From Theocolax elegans (lineage: Eukaryota > Arthropoda > Insecta > Hymenoptera > Cerocephalidae): 64,000 nucleotides of DNA. The position numbers and the translations under genes are program-made. Under the pieces are notes generated by a model. That model was not told where the DNA came from. It saw only the letters and a list, made by a program, of their open reading frames with translations, and did no database searches. Numbering within the stretch: the first letter of the stretch is position 1; every line of letters starts with the position of its first letter. Location of the stretch: assembly GCA_026168455.1 (NCBI GenBank), contig CM047431.1:19766502-19830501 (forward strand), written 5' to 3'. Positions 10,541 to 23,584 of this stretch are shown here, one piece after another.

Positions 10541-11097
10541 CCCTATCAGCACACAATGTCTTAAAAAACGTTTAATTACGTTGCGGCTAAAACCTTAAAC
10601 GTTAAGAAATTTAATACTTGAAAACGTTGCAACTACGTTTAAATTTGGTTAAAATGTCCTCTTTAATTTTAGGAAATGTAATATTTTTTAACGTATTTCA
10701 AACGTATTTTTAACGTTGGATAACAAAATTATCCGATGTATATTATTATGAGCATGCGCAGTTGTTATTATCAATGTGTAGCTATGCGCAAATGCTATTT
10801 TTATATTATTTATAAATATAAATCATTTATATGTGCAAAAATGACAATGCGCATAACTACAATTGATACGTACAACTGGCGCATGCTCCATAATATATAC
10901 ATCGGATAATTTTGTTATCCAACGTTAAAATACGTTTGAAATACGTTAAAAAAATATTACTTTCTTAAAATTAAAGAGGACAGTTTACCAAAGTTTAAAC
11001 GTAGTTCAAACGTTTTTTCTAGTATTAAATTCTAACGTTTAAAGGTTTTAGCCGCAACGTAATTTAAACGTTTTTAAGACATTGTGTGCTGATAGGG
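10541..11097. mobile_element. MITE-like inverted repeat element
   Basis: The ends CCCTATCAGCACACAATGTC and its complement at 11097 bound arms of about 230 bp that match closely, around a short centre with no ORF. The inner arm ends contain ATCGGATAATTTTGTTATCC. A shorter relative with similar ends (ACCCAGGTAGCAC...GTGCTGACTGGGT) lies at 33102-33200. It is inserted between the left flank repeat and the satellite. Confidence 0.85.
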
Positions 11098-11384
11098 AAA
11101 TATATATTACATTAAAATATGTTATTTAAGTTATTACAAATTATAGACTGACAGTACTGCTTCAGTCTATGTTAGTATTACTGGTGACTACTTTAGTTTT
11201 TACATTATTATGTATGGTAGGTGACTATTATTTATGTATTATTATTACTTATAATAATTACTTATAGGTAGTGTTTCGTAATATAATAATTTAATTTGGA
11301 ATACCAAAAATATACAAACATTGGTGTAATGGCAAAAAGTGCTTACAACACTTTTTAATAATTTATAAAAAAAAATATCCGTAA
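11098..11384. other. AT-rich sequence before the satellite
   Basis: No feature is seen here. Confidence 0.4.
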
Positions 11385-14300
11385 TTAGTGAGTTATCCGG
11401 AATACCTCACGAAATGCCCGAGAATATCGAGGAAAATCCCGTAATTAGTGGAAGTATCCCGAAAAAATATCCAGGAATTCTCGTAATTATTGAAGTTATC
11501 CCGAAATAACTCAAAAACTCCCGCAGAATCCACTAAATCCAAAAATTAGTAAATTTATCCTGGCATACCTCAGAAATTATCGAAATATTAAGAAAATCTC
11601 GAAATTAGTGGAGTTATCCCGGAATACATAAAAATTCCCGAAATACCACAGAAAATCCCGAAATACCATAGAAAATCTTGAAATAACCAGAAAATCCCGA
11701 AATTAGGGAATTTATCTCGAAATACCATAGAAAATCCCAAAATATCCAGGAAATCCCGAAATTGGTGGATTAACCCGGAATGTCGCAGAAAATCCCGAAA
11801 CATCCAGGAAATCACGAAAGTGGTGCAGTTATCCCGGAATACGTCAGAAAATCCCGAAACATCCAGGAAATCCTGAAATCGGTCGATTTATCCCGAAATA
11901 CCACAGGAAATTCCGAAACATCCAGGAAATCCAGAATTTGGTGGATTTATTCCGGAGAACCTCAGCAAATCCCGAAACATCCAGGAAATCTCGAAATTGA
12001 TGGATTTATCCCGGAATACCACAGGAAATTCCGAAACATCTAAGAAATCCCGAAATTGACGGTGTTATCCCGAAATACCACAGAAAATCCCGAAAGATCC
12101 AGGAAGTCCCGAAATTGTTGGAGTTACCCCTGAACACATCAGAAAATCCCGAAACACCCAGGAAATCCCGAAATCAGTCGATTTATCCCGAAATACCACA
12201 GGAAATTCCGAACATCGAGGAAATCCCGAAAGTGGTGGAGTTACCCGGAATACGTCAGAATATCCAGAAACATCCAGAAAATCCCTCAATAGGTGAATTT
12301 ATCCGAAAATGTCCCAGACTAATCCCCGAAACATCCGGAATTCCGAAATTGGCGGATTTATTCCGGAAAACCTCAGCAAATCCCGAAACATCCAGGAAAT
12401 CCCGAAATTGTGTGGATTTATCCCGAATACCACAGGAAATTCCGAAACATCCAGGAAGTCCCGAAATTGTTGGAGTTATCCCTGAACACATCAGAAAATC
12501 CCAAACACCCAGGTAATCCCGAAATCAGTCGATTATCCCGAAATACACAGGAAATTCCGACATCCAGAAATCCAGATTTGGTGGTTTTATTCGCGGAAAT
12601 ACCACAGAAAATTCGAATCGTCTAGGAAATCCCGAAATTGGTGGTGTCATTCCGGAATACCACAGAAATCCCGAAACATCCAGGAAGCCCCGAAATTGTT
12701 GGAGTTATCCCAGAACACGTCAGAAAATCTCGAAACATCCAGGAAATCCCGAAATTGGAGGAGTTATCCCGAAATACCAAAAAAAACCCGAGACTTGCAG
12801 GAAATCCCGAAATTGGTGGATTTATTCCGGAATACCACAGAATATTCCGAAACATCTAGGAAATCCCGAAGGTGGTGGATTTATTCCGGAATACCTCAGT
12901 AAATCCCGAAACATCCAGGAAGTCCCGAAATTATTGGAGTTATCCCTAATATATCAGAAAATCCCGAAACACCAGGAAATCCCGAAATCGGTCGATTTAT
13001 CCCGAAATACCACAGGAAATTCCGAACATCGAGGAAATCAAGAATTTGGTGGATTTATTCCGGAATACCACAGAATATCCCGAAACATCTAGGAAATCCC
13101 GAAAGTGGTGGAGTTACCCGGAATACGTCAGAAAATCCCGAACATCCAGGAAATCCTGAAATCGGTCGATTTATTCTGAAATACCACAGGAAATTCCGAA
13201 ACATCCAGGAAATCTCGAAATTGATGGATTTATCCCGGAATACCACAGGAAATTCCGAAACATCTAAGAAATCCCGAAATTGACGGTGTTATCCCGAAAT
13301 ACCACAGAAAATCCCGAAAGATCCAGGAAGTCCCGAAATTGTTGGAGTTACCCCTGAACACATCAGAAAATCCCGAAACACCCAGGAAATCCCGAAATCA
13401 GTCGATTTATCCCGAAATACCACAGGAAATTCCGAACATCGAGGAAATCCCGAAAGTGGTGGAGTTACCCGGAATACGTCAGAATATCCAGAAACATCCA
13501 GAAAATCCCTCAATTAGTGAATTTATCCGAAAATGTCCCAGATAATCCCGAAACATCCAGGAAATTCCGAAATTGGCGGATTTATTCCGGAAAACCTCAG
13601 CAAATCCCGAAACATCCAGGAAATCCCGAAATTGGTGGATTTATCCCGGAATACCACAGGAAATTCCGAAACATCCAGGAAGTCCCGAAATTGTTGGAGT
13701 TATCCCTGAACACATCAGAAAATCCCAAAACACCCAGGTAATCCCGAAATCAGTCGATTTATCCCGAAATACCACAGGAAATTCCGAACATCCAGGAAAT
13801 CCAGAATTTGGTGGTTTTATCGCGAAATACCACAGAAAATTCCGAATCGTCTAGGAAATCCCGAAATTGGTGGTGTCATTCCGGAATACCACAGAAAATC
13901 CCGAAACATCCAGGAAGCCCCGAAATTGTTGGAGTTATCCCAGAACACGTCAGAAAATCTCGAAACATCCAGGAAATCCCGAAATTGGAGGAGTTATCCC
14001 GAAATACCAAAAAAAACCCGAGACTTGCAGGAAATCCCGAAATTGGTGGATTTATTCCGGAATACCACAGAATATTCCGAAACATCTAGGAAATCCCGAA
14101 GGTGGTGGATTTATTCCGGAATACCTCAGTAAATCCCGAAACATCCAGGAAGTCCCGAAATTATTGGAGTTATCCCTAATATATCAGAAAATCCCGAAAC
14201 ACCCAGGAAATCCCGAAATCGGTCGATTTATCCCGAAATACCACAGGAAATTCCGAAACATCGAGGAAATCAAGAATTTGGTGGATTTATTCCGGAATAC

Positions 14301-17300
14301 CACAGAATATCCCGAAACATCTAGGAAATCCCGAAAGTGGTGGAGTTACCCGGAATACGTCAGAAAATCCCGAAACATCCAGGAAATCCTGAAATCGGTC
14401 GATTTATTCTGAAATACCACAGGAAATTCCGAAACATCCAGGAAATCTCGAAATTGATGGATTTATCCCGGAATACCACAGGAAATTCCGAAACATCTAA
14501 GAAATCCCGAAATTGGCGGTGTTATCCCGAAATACCACAGAAAATCCCGAAAGATCCAGGAAGTCCCGAAATTGTTGGAGTTACCCCTGAACACATCAGA
14601 AAATCCCGAAACACCCAGGAAATCCCGAAATCAGTCGATTTATCCCGAAATACCACAGGAAATTCCGAACATCGAGGAAATCCCGAAAGTGGTGGAGTTA
14701 CCCGGAATACGTCAGAATATCCAGAAACATCCAGAAAATCCCTCAATTAGTGAATTTATCCGAAAATGTCCCAGATAATCCCGAAACATCCAGGAAATTC
14801 CGAAATTGGCGGATTTATTCCGGAAAACCTCAGCAAATCCCGAAACATCCAGGAAATCCCGAAATTGGTGGATTTATCCCGGAATACCACAGGAAATTCC
14901 GAAACATCCAGGAAGTCCCGAAATTGTTGGAGTTATCCCTGAACACATCAGAAAATCCCGAAACACCCAGGTAATCCCGAAATCAGTCGATTTATCCCGA
15001 AATACCACAGGAAATTCCGAACATCCAGGAAATCTCGAAATTGATGGATTTATCCCGAATACCACAGGAAATTCCGAAACATCTAAGAAATCCCGAAATT
15101 GGCGGTGTTATCCCGAAATAACACAGAAAATCCCGAAAGATCCAGGAAGTCCCGAAATTGTTGGAGTTATCCCTGAACACATCAGAAAATCCCGAAACAC
15201 CCAGGAAATCCCGAAATCAGTCGATTTATCCCGAAATACCATAGGAAATTCGGAACATCCAGGAAATCCCGAAATTGGTGGATTTATCCCGAAATACCAC
15301 AGAATATTCCGAAACATCTAGGAAATCCCGAAGGTGGTGGATTTATTCCGGAATACCTCAGTAAATCCCGAAACATCCAGGAAGTCCCGAAATTATTGGA
15401 GTTATCCCTAATATATCAGAAAATCCCGAAACACCCAGGAAATCCCGAAATCGGTCGATTTATCCCGAAATACCACAGGAAATTCCGAAACATCGAGGAA
15501 ATCAAGAATTTGGTGGATTTATTCCGGAATACCACAGAAAATCCCGAAACATCTAGGAAATCCCGAAAGTGGTGGAGTTACCCGGAATACGTCAGAAAAT
15601 CCCGAACATCCAGGAAATCCTGAAATCGGTCGATTTATTCTGAAATACCACAGGAAATTCCGAAACATCCAGGAAATCTCGAAATTGATGGATTTATCCC
15701 GGAATACCACAGGAAATTCCGAAACATCTAGAAATCCCGAAATTGGCGGTGTTATCCCGAAATACCACAGAAAATCCCGAAAGATCCAGGAAGTCCCGAA
15801 ATTGTTGGAGTTACCCCTGAACACATCAGAAAATCCCGAAACACCCAGGAAATCCCGAAATCAGTCGATTTATCCCGAAATACCACAGGAAATTCCGAAC
15901 ATCGAGGAAATCCCGAAAGTGGTGGAGTTACCCGGAATACGTCAGAATATCCAGAAACATCCAGAAAATCCCTCAATTAGTGAATTTATCCGAAAATGTC
16001 CCAGATAATCCCGAAACATCCAGGAAATTCCGAAATTGGCGGATTTATTCCGGAAAACCTCAGCAAATCCCGAAACATCCAGGAAATCCCGAAATTGGTG
16101 GATTTATCCCGGAATACCACAGGAAATTCCGAAACATCCAGGAAGTCCCGAAATTGTTGGAGTTATCCCTGAACACATCAGAAAATCCCGAAACACCCAG
16201 GTAATCCCGAAATCAGTCGATTTATCCCGAAATACCACAGGAAATTCCGAACATCCAGGAAATCCAGAATATGGTGGTTTTATCGCGAAATACCACAGAA
16301 AATTCCGAATCATCTAGGAAATCCCGAAATTGGTGGTGTTATCCCGGAATACCACAGAAAATCCCGAAACATCCAGGAAGTCCCGAAATTGTTGGAGTTA
16401 TCCCTGAACACATCAGAAAATCCCGAAACATCCAGGAAATCCCGAAATTGGTGGATTTATCCCGAAATACCACAGAAAATCCCGAAACATCCAGGAAATC
16501 CCGAAATTGGTGGATTTATTCCGGAATACCACAGAATATCCCGAAACATCTAGGAAATCCCGAAAGTGGTGGAGTTACCCGGAATACGTCAGAAAATCCC
16601 GAACATCCAGGAAGTCCCGAAATTATTGGAGTTATCCCTAATATATCAGAAAATCCCGAAACACCAGGAAATCCCGAAATCGGTCGATTTATCCCGAAAT
16701 ACCACAGGAAATTCCGAACATCGAGGAAATCAAGAATTTGGTGGATTTATTCCGGAATACCACAGAATATCCCGAAACATCTAGGAAATCCCGAAAGTGG
16801 TGGAGTTACCCGGAATACGTCAGAAAATCCCGAAACATCCAGGAAATCCTGAAATCGGTCGATTTATTCTGAAATACCACAGGAAATTCCGAAACATCCA
16901 GGAAATCTCGAAATTGATGGATTTATCCGGAATACCACAGGAAATTCCGAAACATCTAAGAAATCCCGAAATTGGCGGTGTTATCCCGAAATACCACAGA
17001 AAATCCCGAAAGATCCAGGAAGTCCCGAAATTGTTGGAGTTACCCCTGAACACATCAGAAAATCCCGAAACACCCAGGAAATCCCGAAATCAGTCGATTT
17101 ATCCCGAAATACCACAGGAAATTCCGAACATCGAGGAAATCCCGAAAGTGGTGGAGTTACCCGGAATACGTCAGAATATCCAGAAACATCCAGAAAATCC
17201 CTCAATTAGTGAATTATCCGAAAATGTCCCAGATAATCCGAAATACCACAGAAAATTCCGAATCATCTAGGAAATCCCGAAATTGGTGGTGTTATCCCGG

Positions 17301-20300
17301 AATACCACAGAAAATCGCGAAACATCGAGGAAGTCCCTAAGTGGTGGAGTTACCCGGAATACGTCAGAATATCCAGAAACATCCAGAAAATCCCTCAATT
17401 AGTGAATTTATCCGAAAATGTCACAGAACATCCCGAAACATCCAGGAAATCCCGAAATTGGTGGATTTATCCCGGAATACCACAGGAAATTCCGAAACAT
17501 CCAGGAAGTCCCGAAATTGTTGGAGTTATCCCTGAACACATCAGAAAATCCCGAAACACCCAGGTAATCCCGAAATCAGTCGATTTATCCCGAAATACCA
17601 CAGGAAATTCCGAAACATCCAGGAAATCTCGAAATTGATGGATTTATCCCGGAATACCACAGGAAATTCCGAAACATCTAAGAAATCCCGAAATTGGCGG
17701 TGTTATCCCGAAATAACACAGAAAATCCCGAAAGATCCAGGAAGTCCCGAAATTGTTGGAGTTATCCCTGAACACATCAGAAAATCCCGAAACACCCAGG
17801 AAATCCCGAAATCAGTCGATTTATCCCGAAATACCATAGGAAATTCGGAACATCCAGGAAATCCGAAATTGGTGGATTTATCCCGAAATACCACAGAAAA
17901 TTCCGAATCATCTAGGAAATCCCGAAATTGATGGTGTTATCCCGGAATACCACAGAAAATCCCAAAACTTCCAGGAAGTCCCGAAATTACGGAATATACG
18001 GAAAGCTAACGGTATTAACAAGCCTCAATTAGTGAATTTATCCGAAAATGTCACAGAAAATCCCGTAACATCCAGGAAATTCCGATATTGGTGGATTTAA
18101 TCCGGAAAACCTCAGCAAATTCCCGAAACATCCAGGAAATCCCGAAATTGGTGGATTAAATCCGGAAAACCTCAGCAAATTCCCGAAACATCCAGGAAAT
18201 CCCGAAATTGGTGGATTTATCCCGGAATACCACAGGAAATTCCGAAACTTCTAGGAAATTCCGAAACTGGTGGATTTATTCCGGAAAACCTCAGCAATCC
18301 CGAAACATCCAGGAAATCCCGAAATCGGTCGATTTATCCCGAAATACCACAGGAAATTCCGAACATCCAGGAAATCCAGAATATGGTGGTTTTATCGCGA
18401 AATACCACAGAAAATTCCGAATCATCTAGGAAATCCCGAAATTGTGGTGTTATCCCGGAATACCACAGAAAATCGCGAAACATCGAGGAAGTCCCTAAGT
18501 GGTGGAGTTACCCGGAATACGTCAGAATATCCAGAAACATCCAGAAAATCCCTCAATTAGTGAATTTATCCGAAAATGTCACAGAACATCCCGAAACATC
18601 CAGGAAATCCGAAATTGGTGGATTTAATCCGGAAAACCTCAGCAATTCCCGAAACATCCAGGAAATCCCGAAATCGGTCGATTTATCCCGAAATACCACA
18701 GGAAATTCCGAAACTTCTAGGAAATCCCGAAATTGGCGGTGTTATCCCGGAATACCACAGAAAATCGTGAAACATCGAAGAAGTCCCGAAAGTGGTAGAG
18801 TAACCCGGAATACGTCAAAATATCCAGAAACATCCAGAAAATCCCTCAGTTAGTGAATTTTTCCGAAAATGTCACAGAAAATCCCGTAACATCCAGGAAA
18901 TTCCGATATTGGTGGATTTAATCCGGAAAACCTCAGCAATTCCCGAAACATCCAGGAAATCCCGAAATTGGTGGATTTATCCCGGAATACCACAGGAAAT
19001 TCCGAAACATCTAGGAAATCCCGAAATTGGTGGATTAAATCCGGAAAACCTCAGCAATTCCCGAAACATCCAGGAAATTCCGAAACTGGTGGATTTATTC
19101 CGGAAAACCTCAGCAAATCCCGAAACATCCAGAAATCCCGAAATCAGTCGATTTATCCCGAAATACCACAGGAAATTCCGAACATCCAGGAAATCCAGAA
19201 TTTGGTGGTTTTATCGCGAAATACCACAGAAAATTCCGAATCGTCTAGGAAATCCCGAAATTGGTGGTGTCATTCCGGAATACCACAGAAAATCCCGAAA
19301 CATCCAGGAAGCCCCGAAATTGTTGGAGTTATCCCAGAACACGTCAGAAAATCTCGAAACATCCAGGAAATCCCGAAATTGGAGGAGTTATCCCGAAATA
19401 CCAAAAAAACCCGAGACTTGCAGGAAATCCCGAAATTGGTGGATTTATTCCGGAATACCACAGAATATTCCGAAACATCTAGGAAATCCCGAAGGTGGTG
19501 GATTTATTCCGGAATACCTCAGTAAATCCCGAAACATCCAGGAAGTCCCGAAATTATTGGAGTTATCCCTAATATATCAGAAAATCCCGAAACACCCAGG
19601 AAATCCCGAAATCGGTCGATTTATCCCGAAATACCACAGGAAATTCCGAAACATCGAGGAAATCAAGAATTGGTGGATTTATTCCGGAATACCACAGAAT
19701 ATCCCGAAACATCTAGGAAATCCCGAAAGTGGTGGAGTTACCCGGAATACGTCAGAAAATCCCGAAACATCCAGGAAATCCTGAAATCGGTCGATTTATT
19801 CTGAAATACCACAGGAAATTCCGAAACATCCAGGAAATCTCGAAATTGATGGATTTATCCCGGAATACCACAGGAAATTCCGAAACATCTAAGAAATCCC
19901 GAAATTGGCGGTGTTATCCCGAAATACCACAGAAAATCCCGAAAGATCCAGGAAGTCCCGAAATTGTTGGAGTTACCCCTGAACACATCAGAAAATCCCG
20001 AAACACCCAGGAAATCCCGAAATCAGTCGATTTATCCCGAAATACCACAGGAAATTCCGAACATCGAGGAAATCCCGAAAGTGGTGGAGTTACCCGGAAT
20101 ACGTCAGAATATCCAGAAACATCCAGAAAATCCCTCAATTAGTGAATTTATCCGAAAATGTCCCAGATAATCCCGAAACATCCAGGAAATTCCGAAATTG
20201 GCGGATTTATTCCGGAAAACCTCAGCAAATCCCGAAACATCCAGGAAATCCCGAAATTGGTGGATTTATCCCGGAATACCACAGGAAATTCCGAAACATC

Positions 20301-22341
20301 CAGGAAGTCCCGAAATTGTTGGAGTTATCCCTGAACACATCAGAAAATCCCGAAACACCCAGGTAATCCCGAAATCAGTCGATTTATCCCGAAATACCAC
20401 AGGAAATTCCGAAACATCCAGGAAATCTCGAAATTGATGGATTTATCCCGGAATACCACAGGAAATTCCGAAACATCTAAGAAATCCCGAAATTGGCGGT
20501 GTTATCCCGAAATAACACAGAAAATCCCGAAAGATCCAGGAAGTCCCGAAATTGTTGGAGTTATCCCTGAACACATCAGAAAATCCCGAAACACCCAGGA
20601 AATCCCGAAATCAGTCGATTTATCCCGAAATACCATAGGAAATTCGGAACATCCAGGAAATCCCGAAATTGGTGGATTTATCCCGAAATACCACAGAAAA
20701 TTCCGAATCATCTAGGAAATCCCGAAATTGATGGTGTTATCCCGGAATACCACAGAAAATCCCAAAACTTCCAGGAAGTCCCGAAATTACGGAATATACG
20801 GAAAGCTAACGGTATTAACAAGCCTCAATTAGTGAATTTATCCGAAAATGTCACAGAAAATCCCGTAACATCCAGGAAATTCCGATATTGGTGGATTTAA
20901 TCCGGAAAACCTCAGCAAATTCCCGAAACATCCAGGAAATCCCGAAATTGGTGGATTTATCCCGGAATACCACAGGAAATTCCGAAACATCTAGGAAATC
21001 CCGAAATTTGGAGGATTTATCCCGGAATACCACAGGAAATTCCGAAACTTCTAGGAAATTCCGAAACTGGTGGATTTATTCCGGAAAACCTCAGCAAATC
21101 CCGAAACATCCAGGAAATCCCGAAATCAGTCGATTTATCCCGAAATACCACAGGAAATTCCGAACATCCAGGAAATCCAGAATATGGTGGTTTTATCGCG
21201 AAATACCACAGAAAATTCCGAATCATCTAGGAAATCCCGAAATTGGTGGTGTTATCCCGGAATACCACAGAAAATCGCGAAACATCGAGGAAGTCCCTAA
21301 GTGGTGGAGTTACCCGGAATACGTCAGAATATCCAGAAACATCCAGAAAATCCCTCAATTAGTGAATTTATCCGAAAATGTCACAGAACATCCCGAAACA
21401 TCCAGGAAATTCCGAAATTGGTGGATTTAATCCGGAAAACCTCAGCAATTCCCGAAACATCCAGGAAATCCCGAAATTGGTGGATTTATCCCGGAATACC
21501 ACAGGAAATTCGCAACTGCTAGGAAATCCCGCAATTGGCGGTGTTATCCCGGAATACCACAGAAAATCGTGAAACATCGAAGAAGTCCCGAAAGTGGTAG
21601 AGTAACCCGGAATACGTCAAAATATCCAGAAACATCCAGAAAATCCCTCAGTTAGTGAATTTTTCCGAAAATGTCACAGAAAATCCCGAAACATCCAGGA
21701 AATTCCGAAATTGGTGGATTAAATCCGGAAAACCTCAGCAAATCCCGAAACATCCAGTAAATCCCGAAATTGGTGGATTTATCCCGGAATACCACAGGAA
21801 ATTCCGAAACATCTAGGAAATCCCGAAAGTGGCGGTGTTATCCCGGAATACCACAGAAAATCGCGAAACATTGAGGAAGTCCCGAAAGTGGTGAAGTTAC
21901 CCGGAATACGTCAGAATATCCAGAAACATCCAGAAAATCCCTCAATTAGTGAATTTATCCGAAAATGTCACAGAAAATCCCGGAACATCCAGGAAATTCC
22001 GAAATTGGTGGATTTAATCCGGAAAACCTCAGCAATTCCCGAAACATCCAGGAAATCCCGAATTTGGAGGAGTTATCCCGAAATACCAGAAAAAACCCGA
22101 GACTTGCAGGAAATCCAGAAATTGGTGGAGTTATCCCGAAATACCACAGAAAATTCCGAAACATCCAGGAAAACCCTAAATTAGTGAAGATTTCCCGGCA
22201 TATCTAAAAAATTACCGGATTATTTAGAAAATCCCGAAATTAGTGGAGTTATCCCGGAATACCTCAAACCTTCCCAAGATATCGAGGAAATCCCGTATTT
22301 AGTGGAGTTATCCCGAAATAATTCAGAAATTCCCGAAATAT
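11385..22341. repeat. Satellite array of 59-bp monomers, about 11 kb
   Basis: The monomer is typified by positions 13625-13683. It contains CCCGAAATTGGTGGATTTAT, CCCGGAATACCACAGGAAAT and TCCGAAACATCCAGGAAAT, and spacing between neighbouring monomers is 59 bp. About 185 monomers fill the array. Edge monomers (11.39-11.8 kb and 22.1-22.34 kb) are the most divergent and share an AATTAGTGGAGTTATCCCG variant, while the central ones are similar, as expected from unequal exchange. Many monomers carry the dyad CGGAAT-N10-ATTCCG. The monomer has no stop codon in any plus-strand frame, so open frames of up to 291 codons (18909-19784) appear. They share a 59-residue period in three interlocked versions and are not considered genes. 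Confidence 0.95.
12065..20138. repeat. Higher-order repeat of about 1.23 kb in the satellite
   Basis: A nearly unchanged block of 225 bp recurs starting at 12065, 13289, 14522, 15752, 16981 and 19914. The first five copies are 1224, 1233, 1230 and 1229 bp apart, about 21 monomers. The sixth is offset 2933 bp, out of register. Several landmarks between 14.3 and 14.9 kb reappear with a constant offset of 5392 bp, showing a later segmental duplication. A further shared block at about 17.6-18.1 kb recurs near 20.4-20.9 kb, about 2.8 kb on. Confidence 0.9.
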
Positions 22342-22462
22342 CAGTGTTAACCCTTCCACTCCACACATACTCTACTCTCTTACAACAGGAGACCACACCG
22401 CCGCGGGACACCGGACATCACCGCCGGACACCGGAGAACGGATGAATTTTAATATAATATAG
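22342..22462 (+). repeat. Right flank repeat of the satellite array
   Basis: A direct copy of the left flank (10303-10392), sharing TTAACCCTTCCACTCCACA at the start and GGACACCGGAGAACGGATGA at the end. The centre is longer and contains a short internal repeat of GGACACCGG/GGACATCACCG. The satellite stops exactly at its start. Confidence 0.85.
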
Positions 22463-23051
22463 ATTTTGGTTATAACAAATTATTTTATATTGTATTTTTT
22501 ATAAGAAATATTAAATTATAATCCTTATAAATTAATGAAATAAGTTTACAACATGTAATATATTAAATGTATATTCGATCCTTGATTTAAAAATAATGAA
22601 TGTCACTCAGAATGCCACTCTCCTTTGCATAAAACAATATTATTTTACTTACAAATTTCTATTGCAAAATATAACCATAATCTACAAGATCCTATATATA
22701 TGCTAATTAAATAATTCGTATTTTATTGGATTTAAAATGTATAATGGTTAACAAAAAATTTAATAGCAAAAAATACTCACTCGCTTACGCTCGCTATTTT
22801 TTTATTTTTTTATTTTTGCTATTATTTGATTAGTGATGTATTAAATAATATGAACCGTATTTCTGTGTATTAAAACGTAGTTCAGTATATAGATGAAAAA
22901 CAAATAGTAATACTGTTAGAGTACCAATTTAATATAATAAAATATATATTGTAGGATTCTGTACGAAGTATTTCTTACATCAAGTATTTCTTACATAAGT
23001 ATTTATTACATTAAATAAATAAATATACAGTAAATGTATGAGGCTCAATAT
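22463..23051. other. AT-rich noncoding sequence
   Basis: No gene. A small word CTCGCTTACGCTCGCT occurs at 22781; a similar word recurs near 42773. Confidence 0.4.
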
Positions 23052-23333
23052 GTTGACTCCCAGAAATATTAAGTCCGAAAATTTTAACGGCAAAATCTAA
23101 GTCTAAAATTTTTAAAATTTTTTAAATTTTTAAGACCCAAAACATTGAGTCCCAAAAATATTACGTCCCAAAAGTTTTAACGGCAAACTCTAAGACTAAA
23201 ATTTTTAAGGCCCAAAATGTTGAGTCCCAAAAATATTAGGTCCCAAAAGTTTCAACAGAAAAATCAAAGACTAAAATTTTTAAGACCCAAAATATTGAGT
23301 CCCAAAAATATTAAGTCCCAAAAATTATAAGGC
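23052..23333. repeat. Tandem repeat, 75-bp unit, about 3.5 copies
   Basis: The unit has GAGTCCCAAAAATATTA, GTCCCAAAAGTTTTAACGGC and AAGACTAAAATTTTTAAG in order, repeating with modest divergence. It is not coding. Confidence 0.85.
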
Positions 23334-23584
23334 TAATATATATAATACTAACGGTCCCAAAACGTCGTAAAAGTAATCCTTGGGGATCAAGGGAACACTT
23401 GCCCGGACGGACGGACGGACGCCTGGACGTAGATTTGTACTTTAATATAATATGTTAGATGTAATAGATAGTTATATTAATATTTTAATTTAATTTATTA
23501 TTATCTATAATATATTATACAATTTTGATTTATTGCATTTTTGTTTCATAATGTTTAAAATTAATTGCAATCGTTTCCATCGAG

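Noticed and set aside
18909..19784. 291-codon open frame in the satellite
   Set aside because: It follows the 59-residue cycle imposed by the 59-bp monomer, is matched by equally long frames in other frames, and has no recognised domain.
11385..22341. CENP-B box in the satellite monomer
   Set aside because: The TTCG-N4-A-N2-CGGG pattern was sought on both strands of the typical monomer and not found.
11385..22341. CRISPR-like array
   Set aside because: The 59-bp units are contiguous and similar throughout, with no constant-repeat and unique-spacer alternation, and the sequence is eukaryotic.
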